Of a DNA stretch of 7,821 bases, positions 4,769-7,821 are shown piece after piece (positions within the stretch are counted from its first letter, which is position 1; each line of letters begins with the position of its first letter). The position numbers were made by a program, and so were the translations under genes. Source of the stretch: an uncultured Agathobacter sp. (GTDB lineage: Bacteria > Bacillota > Clostridia > Lachnospirales > Lachnospiraceae); assembly GCA_934358675.1 (NCBI GenBank), contig CAKRKX010000099.1, positions 1 through 7,821 of the forward strand, read 5' to 3'. Under the pieces are notes generated by a model. The model was not told the DNA's origin and searched no databases. It saw only the letters and a program-made list of their open reading frames with translations.

Positions 4769-6562
4769 TTACAACGTTGCAGGAACCGGCTGTGCGCCAA
4801 TGTTGTTCCTCTCACTTATGACTGCTCCGTACTGCGCCATGTAAGTGCTGTAGTACAGTCCCTTCTTCGCGAGCAGTTCTTCGTGCGTTCCGCGCTCCGC
4901 GATCCTGCCGTCCTCCAGATAGATGATCTCATCCGCATGGCGGACCGCCGAAATACGATGCGCGATGATCACCTTGGTCGTCGCATTCATCTCGTTTAAC
5001 ATCTTCTGGATTTCATGCTCCGTCTCCATATCCAAAGCCGAAGTCGAATCATCCATCACAAGGATCGGACAATGCTTCGAAAGTGCTCGCGCGATGCTTA
5101 TGCGCTGCTTCTGTCCCCCGGACAGTCCCACGCCGCGCTCACCGACAACGGTCTCATACTGCTGATCCATATCCTCGATAAATCCGCTCGCCTGCGCATA
5201 CGCCGCTGCCGCCTTGATCTCCTCCATCGGCATCGTGTCGCGCCGTCCCATCTTGATATTCTCCTCGATCGTATCCGAGAACAGGAACACGTCCTGCATA
5301 ACGACCGCGATATTTTCGCGAAGCTGTTTCAGCGACAGATCCTTCACATCCACGCCGTCTAACGTAATGCTTCCCTTCTGCACATCATAGAAACGCTGCA
5401 TCAGATTGACGATCGACGACTTGCCCGAACCGGTCGCTCCCATGATGCCGAGTGTCTTTCCTGCCGGTATCGTAAAGCTGACATCCGAGAGGATCTCGTT
5501 TCCGTCGATCGCAAAATCGACATTGGAAAAAGCGATCTCGCCTTTTACCCCGTCAAGCACCACCGGATGCTCCGCTTCCCGGATGGTCGATGTCTGCTCG
5601 AAGATCTTGCGAATCTTCTTTCTCGATGCGACCGCCGAGGATACATCGTTGGTCAGCCAGCCGAGCATTTCCATCGGCCATGTACAGTTGCGGCTGTACT
5701 CCACATACGCGACGAGCGATCCGATATCCATCTCGCCCTTCATGACCAGATAACCGCCGAGCACGGTCATCACGATCGGAAGCAGTACGCCGACAAACGA
5801 GAAGATCGGATAGTAACGAACCAAGGCCTTCGCCTGCGACATATTCAACTCATAGTAACGCTTATTGTGCGATAAAAACTTGTTAATCTCATATTTTTCA
5901 CGGGCAAACGCCTTTACCGTGCGCACGCCCGCAAGATTTTCCTCCGCAACGGTCGTAAGTTCCGCATTTTCCTCGCTGATATCCTCATAGATCTTATCCA
6001 GCTTGCGCTCCATGACGATTGCCACTGTTCCGCACACCGTCATAAATACAAGCGGCACAAACGTCAGCTTCCAGTTCAGGTGGAACATGCAGTACAGCAC
6101 GCTCACCACATGGATGACCACCTGTACCACGAGCATTCCGACGAAACCGAGCGCATACATGATATGATCGACATCATCCTTCACACGCGCCATCAGTTCT
6201 CCGGTATTCGTCTTGCCGAAATAATCCATCGACAGTCCCTGAATATGTGTAAACAGTTCCTTGCGCATCTCGGTTCCGATCGTCACACCCGCCTTATCTG
6301 CGGTAAATTCCTTAAAATATCCAAACACACTTCGACCGATACCGATCAACGCGATCGCTGCGAGCAGTCCCGGCAAAAGCGCCAGATCCCCGCTCGTAAA
6401 TACTTTATTTACAATTTCTTTTGTTATCATCGGATAGAGCATATCCAGTCCGATCGCCAGCAGCATACATACCAGTATGATCAAGTAGTAGTACCAGTAT
6501 TTCAGCATATATGTACTGATTTTCTTCACGCTAAATTCCCCTTTCTCTCCGTCATCAAACAT
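4769..6562 (-). CDS. Heterodimeric ABC exporter, degenerate-site subunit (BmrC/LmrC/TM287 type)
   Basis: A half-transporter of 597 residues from the ATG at 6562. A GTG at 6529, preceded by AAAGGGGA, is a good alternative (586 residues, starting near KKISTYMLKYW). The open frame reaches 6670, but that would place the start inside the leader terminator, so it is rejected. Hydrophobic segments lie at about 24-42, 62-83, 137-160, 166-184, 253-274 and 282-303. The ATPase has Walker A GATGSGKSS (375-383, Lys381), Gln423, canonical signature LSGGQ (480-484), Walker B ILVMDD with Asp505 where Glu is normally catalytic, D-loop SALD, and His535. Asp at that site marks the non-hydrolysing half of heterodimeric exporters. 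It forms one transporter with the next gene, whose ribosome binding site lies in the 18-bp gap. Expression probably depends on the attenuator in the leader. The substrate cannot be inferred. Confidence 0.92.
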   Translation of the reverse strand: MFDDGEKGEFSVKKISTYMLKYWYYYLIILVCMLLAIGLDMLYPMITKEIVNKVFTSGDLALLPGLLAAIALIGIGRSVFGYFKEFTADKAGVTIGTEMRKELFTHIQGLSMDYFGKTNTGELMARVKDDVDHIMYALGFVGMLVVQVVIHVVSVLYCMFHLNWKLTFVPLVFMTVCGTVAIVMERKLDKIYEDISEENAELTTVAEENLAGVRTVKAFAREKYEINKFLSHNKRYYELNMSQAKALVRYYPIFSFVGVLLPIVMTVLGGYLVMKGEMDIGSLVAYVEYSRNCTWPMEMLGWLTNDVSSAVASRKKIRKIFEQTSTIREAEHPVVLDGVKGEIAFSNVDFAIDGNEILSDVSFTIPAGKTLGIMGATGSGKSSIVNLMQRFYDVQKGSITLDGVDVKDLSLKQLRENIAVVMQDVFLFSDTIEENIKMGRRDTMPMEEIKAAAAYAQASGFIEDMDQQYETVVGERGVGLSGGQKQRISIARALSKHCPILVMDDSTSALDMETEHEIQKMLNEMNATTKVIIAHRISAVRHADEIIYLEDGRIAERGTHEELLAKKGLYYSTYMAQYGAVISERNNIGAQPVPATL

Positions 6563-6627
6563 TCTTTGCAACCCTTCCCGACGACTGTTTGATTCCTTAA
6601 TTCCCCTCGGTTGCCTTTGCAGAACGC

Positions 6628-6687
6628 AAAAAAGCCCCCGGTGTTCTGTTTCCACGCAAAAACGCGTCACAAAATCACCGAAGGCTT
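6628..6687 (-). terminator. Leader terminator (attenuator) ahead of the exporter operon
   Basis: On the minus-strand RNA, AAGCCUUCGGUG (6687-6676) pairs completely with CACCGGGGGCUU (6643-6632) through 12 bp including two U-G pairs, then runs into UUUUUU. The stem continues past one bulged A with UUUUGU/ACAGAA and an inner ACGC/GCGU hairpin, giving one long structure. It lies about 150 nt after the predicted transcription start and 66 nt before the ATG at 6562, with no complete upstream structural gene to terminate. It therefore acts inside the leader of the exporter operon. Confidence 0.8.
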
Positions 6688-6718
6688 CACATTCTATCTA
6701 CATTCTCTTAGTAAAACA

Positions 6719-6793
6719 CTAAATACAATGCACAACCGAGGTAATTTCATGACTCAGATTATTCAAATCTTTATAAAGTGCAAATCCAAACAT
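6719..6793 (-). CDS. Leader peptide ORF of the exporter operon (24 codons)
   Basis: A 24-residue open frame (MFGFALYKDLNNL...VVHCI) beginning at the ATG at 6793 and ending with TAG 31 nt before the leader terminator. GAGGT lies 7 nt before this ATG. An in-frame ATG at 6817 would give 32 residues but has no comparable ribosome binding site. The position (promoter, short translated ORF, terminator, ABC exporter pair) matches ribosome-mediated attenuation as known for bmrB-bmrCD in Bacillus subtilis, where slowed ribosomes on the leader ORF allow read-through. A small hairpin, TTAGT/ACTAA (6708-6722), spans its stop codon. Near its 3' end, CCTCGGTTG (6741-6733) can pair with other leader segments. 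Translation is inferred from the ribosome binding site and context only; it could also be a remnant of a former upstream gene. Confidence 0.55.
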   Translation of the reverse strand: MFGFALYKDLNNLSHEITSVVHCI

Positions 6794-6836
6794 TCTTTTT
6801 ACCTCGCTTTCTTTCATACTTTTGGTTTACTTTTCA

Positions 6837-6865
6837 AGTAAAACACAGCTTCCAATAATTGTCAA
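6837..6865 (-). promoter_or_regulatory. Promoter of the exporter operon
   Basis: On the minus strand: consensus TTGACA (6860-6865), a 17-bp spacer, and TTTACT (6837-6842) preceded by TGT, an extended -10. Start near 6830, leaving a leader of about 270 nt before the first exporter gene, unusually long and filled by the leader ORF and attenuator. Confidence 0.7.
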
Positions 6866-6874
6866 GCATTTTCC

Positions 6875-6904
6875 TTCATAATTTGACCGTTTGCGGTCAC
6901 ACTA
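6875..6904 (+). promoter_or_regulatory. Candidate sigma-G (forespore) promoter of the SASP gene
   Basis: TTCATA (6875-6880), a 17-bp spacer and CACACTA (6898-6904) resemble the sigma-G pattern GHATR / CATnHTA, with one deviation in each box. SASP genes of this family are classically transcribed by sigma-G late in the forespore. A good sigma-A pair is lacking here: TTGACC and TATACT are only 14 bp apart. Confidence 0.5.
6884..6899. promoter_or_regulatory. Palindrome TGACCG-TTTG-CGGTCA between divergent promoters
   Basis: Perfect 6-bp arms around a 4-bp centre. It lies 18 bp upstream of the exporter -35 box and inside the spacer of the proposed spore-gene promoter. It could be a protein-binding site for either promoter. 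No regulator gene is adjacent. Confidence 0.4.
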
Positions 6905-6936
6905 TACTCAAGCACATGAGAACAGCAGGTTGACAA

Positions 6937-6984
6937 AGGAATTTGCCGACTCACCAAGTATCATGCGCACGTCGGCAGATTCCT
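6937..6984 (+). other. Long stem-loop in the 5' leader of the SASP gene
   Basis: Arms 6937-6950 and 6971-6984 form a 14-bp stem with one G-U pair around a 20-nt loop. No U-tract follows, so it is not a terminator. It ends 16 nt before the AGGAGG ribosome binding site and may stabilise the mRNA or influence translation in the forespore. Confidence 0.6.
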
Positions 6985-7018
6985 GTTGGCGAAATGTATT
7001 TTCAGGAGGTGAACAACT

Positions 7019-7237
7019 ATGGCAAGTAATTCTTCAAATTCATCAAGCAATTCCGGACGTATGGCTGTTCCGGAGGCAAAGGAAGCGATGAAGCGTTTCA
7101 AGGAAGAGGTAGCAAGCGAGCTTGGAGTACCTTTAAAGGACGGTTACAACGGTGACTTAACTTCCAAGCAGGCCGGCTCGATCGGTGGAGAGATGGTCAA
7201 GAAGATGATCATGAAGCAGGAAGAGCAGATGAAATAA
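7019..7237 (+). CDS. Alpha/beta-type small acid-soluble spore protein (SASP)
   Basis: A 72-residue DNA-binding protein that coats and protects spore DNA from UV and chemical damage, and is degraded at germination to supply amino acids. A Ser/Asn-rich N-terminus leads to PEAKEAMKRFKEEVASELGV (18-37), which holds the germination-protease (GPR) site, with cleavage expected between Glu30 and Val31. The second conserved block, GDLTSKQAGSIGGEMVKKMI (45-64), is the helix that contacts DNA. Length and motif spacing match the family. The start at 7019 is preceded by AGGAGGTGA. It is monocistronic, between a sigma-G-like promoter and a strong hairpin. It shows that the organism forms spores, or descends from spore formers. 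Confidence 0.97.
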   Translation: MASNSSNSSSNSGRMAVPEAKEAMKRFKEEVASELGVPLKDGYNGDLTSKQAGSIGGEMVKKMIMKQEEQMK

Positions 7238-7258
7238 GTCCTGGTTGCAGGACGCACA

Positions 7259-7292
7259 AAAGCCCGGAGGGACAAAGGTCTCTTCGGGCTTT
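7259..7292. terminator. Bidirectional terminator between SASP and DJ-1-family genes
   Basis: A 15-bp stem (arms 7259-7273 and 7278-7292, two G-U pairs) with a 4-nt loop (AAAG). Downstream on the plus strand comes TTTCTGTTACATTTT; on the minus strand the hairpin ends in CTTTTGTG. It lies 21 nt after the SASP stop and 35 nt after the convergent gene's stop, so it probably serves both. Confidence 0.8.
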
Positions 7293-7327
7293 CTGTTACA
7301 TTTTCCTATCGGTGCTCCCATAAAACG

Positions 7328-7821
7328 CTACACACCGTATACAATGCTCTCCTTCAGTACTTTTGCAGCATCCTGATCCTTGAGATACGCCACGATCTCT
7401 GCGGCAAAATCGATTGCGGTGCCAAGGCCGCGGCTCGTGATGATATTACCGTCTTTGGCAACGGAATCGGTTACGAAGTTCGCACCGTTCAACTTTCCTT
7501 CCACGCCCGGATAACAGGTTGCCGTCTTGCCCTCAAGCAATCCTGCATTGCCAAGAACACTCGGTGCCGCACAGATGGCAGCGACAAGCTTTCCGCTTTC
7601 TGCAAATTCTCTGATCACACGGTTGACGGTCTCATCCTCCATCAGATGTGTCGTTCCAGGCATTCCTCCCGGAAGCACGATTCCGTCGTAAGATGCATAG
7701 TCCGCATCCGCTTTCTTAACATCCGTCCGAAAAGCAATCTTGTGCGAGCCTGTCACCATATCGTTTCCGCTGACAGAAATCATCTCGATCTCAATTCCTG
7801 CTCTGCGCACAAGATCCACCA
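7328..7821 (-). CDS. DJ-1/PfpI-family protein (C-terminal part, 5' end outside window)
   Basis: About 164 residues of a protein of the DJ-1/ThiJ/PfpI superfamily, usually 180-190 long. The frame continues to the window edge; the apparent GTG start at 7819 is an internal valine, since VDLVRRAGIEIEMISV matches the usual internal 'TVVDLLRRAGIEV' and the first strand (VxVFLAxGFEExE, with the conserved Glu) is missing. Visible landmarks, counting that Val as 1: DGIVLPGGMPG (45-55), the nucleophile elbow AAICAAP with Cys83, and TSRGLGTAIDFA near the end. The usual His partner is replaced by Tyr (CYPGVEG), as in several bacterial members. Family activities include glyoxalase III, chaperone and disputed deglycase functions; the role here is probably carbonyl or oxidative stress protection. 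It terminates at the shared hairpin. Confidence 0.9.
   Translation of the reverse strand, partial: VDLVRRAGIEIEMISVSGNDMVTGSHKIAFRTDVKKADADYASYDGIVLPGGMPGTTHLMEDETVNRVIREFAESGKLVAAICAAPSVLGNAGLLEGKTATCYPGVEGKLNGANFVTDSVAKDGNIITSRGLGTAIDFAAEIVAYLKDQDAAKVLKESIVYGV

Noticed and set aside
6563..6670. N-terminal extension of the first exporter gene to 6670
   Set aside because: The extra 36 codons run through the leader terminator stem and its U-tract and contain no membrane or domain sequence. Starts at 6562 or 6529 have ribosome binding sites and match the usual family length.
6601..6720. T-box or known riboswitch upstream of the exporter genes
   Set aside because: No T-box sequence or specifier stem is visible, and the leader contains a translated-looking ORF instead, which favours ribosome-mediated attenuation.
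6891..7091. Plus-strand frame overlapping the SASP start
   Set aside because: It runs through the promoter, leader stem-loop and ribosome binding site of the SASP gene in another frame and has no recognisable protein features.

Overview
The window looks like the chromosome of a spore-forming Firmicute, most likely a Lachnospiraceae-type gut anaerobe. The clues are an alpha/beta-type small acid-soluble spore protein gene, AGGAGG-type ribosome binding sites before nearly every gene, sigma-A-like promoters in AT-rich spacers, a lipoprotein-type sugar-binding protein, and moderate GC. Genus cannot be fixed from the sequence alone.

Left part (1-2376): a sugar ABC importer locus reads leftward. 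It starts with a lipoprotein substrate-binding protein (552-1715), then a hairpin in the gap, then the first 148 codons of an RbsC-type permease (1-444) that runs off the window. Divergent from it, and sharing a 365-bp AT-rich control region, is a small gene (2081-2317) for a 78-residue protein. I read it as an HPr/Crh-like domain that keeps the serine-site neighbourhood but has lost the catalytic histidine. Both divergent promoters carry the same inverted-repeat element (AATACAAC-N16-[G/C]TTGTATT) ending exactly 3 bp upstream of the -35 box. This suggests one activator controlling both the importer and the HPr-like gene.

Middle (2377-2963): a monocistronic leftward gene for an unrecognised beta-rich 120-residue protein, with its own promoter. 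Its terminator is convergent with that of the HPr-like gene.

Right-centre (2963-6865): a leftward two-gene operon encodes a heterodimeric ABC exporter of the BmrCD/LmrCD/TM287-288 type. The first subunit has Asp in place of the catalytic Glu, and the second has LSIGQ in place of LSGGQ, which is the complementary pattern of one degenerate and one competent ATP site. Ahead of it lies an untranslated leader with a promoter, a 24-codon leader ORF and a strong intrinsic terminator before the first exporter gene. This is the layout of a ribosome-mediated attenuator such as bmrB-bmrCD.

Right end (6866-7821): divergent from the exporter is the SASP gene (7019-7237), with a sigma-G-like promoter and a long stem-loop in its 5' leader. 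A bidirectional hairpin follows, then the 3' part of a convergent DJ-1/PfpI-family gene that runs off the right edge.

No rRNA, tRNA, CRISPR array, insertion sequence or phage gene was seen. The best candidates for undescribed biology are the paired regulatory element in the importer/HPr-like intergenic region and the exporter attenuator.
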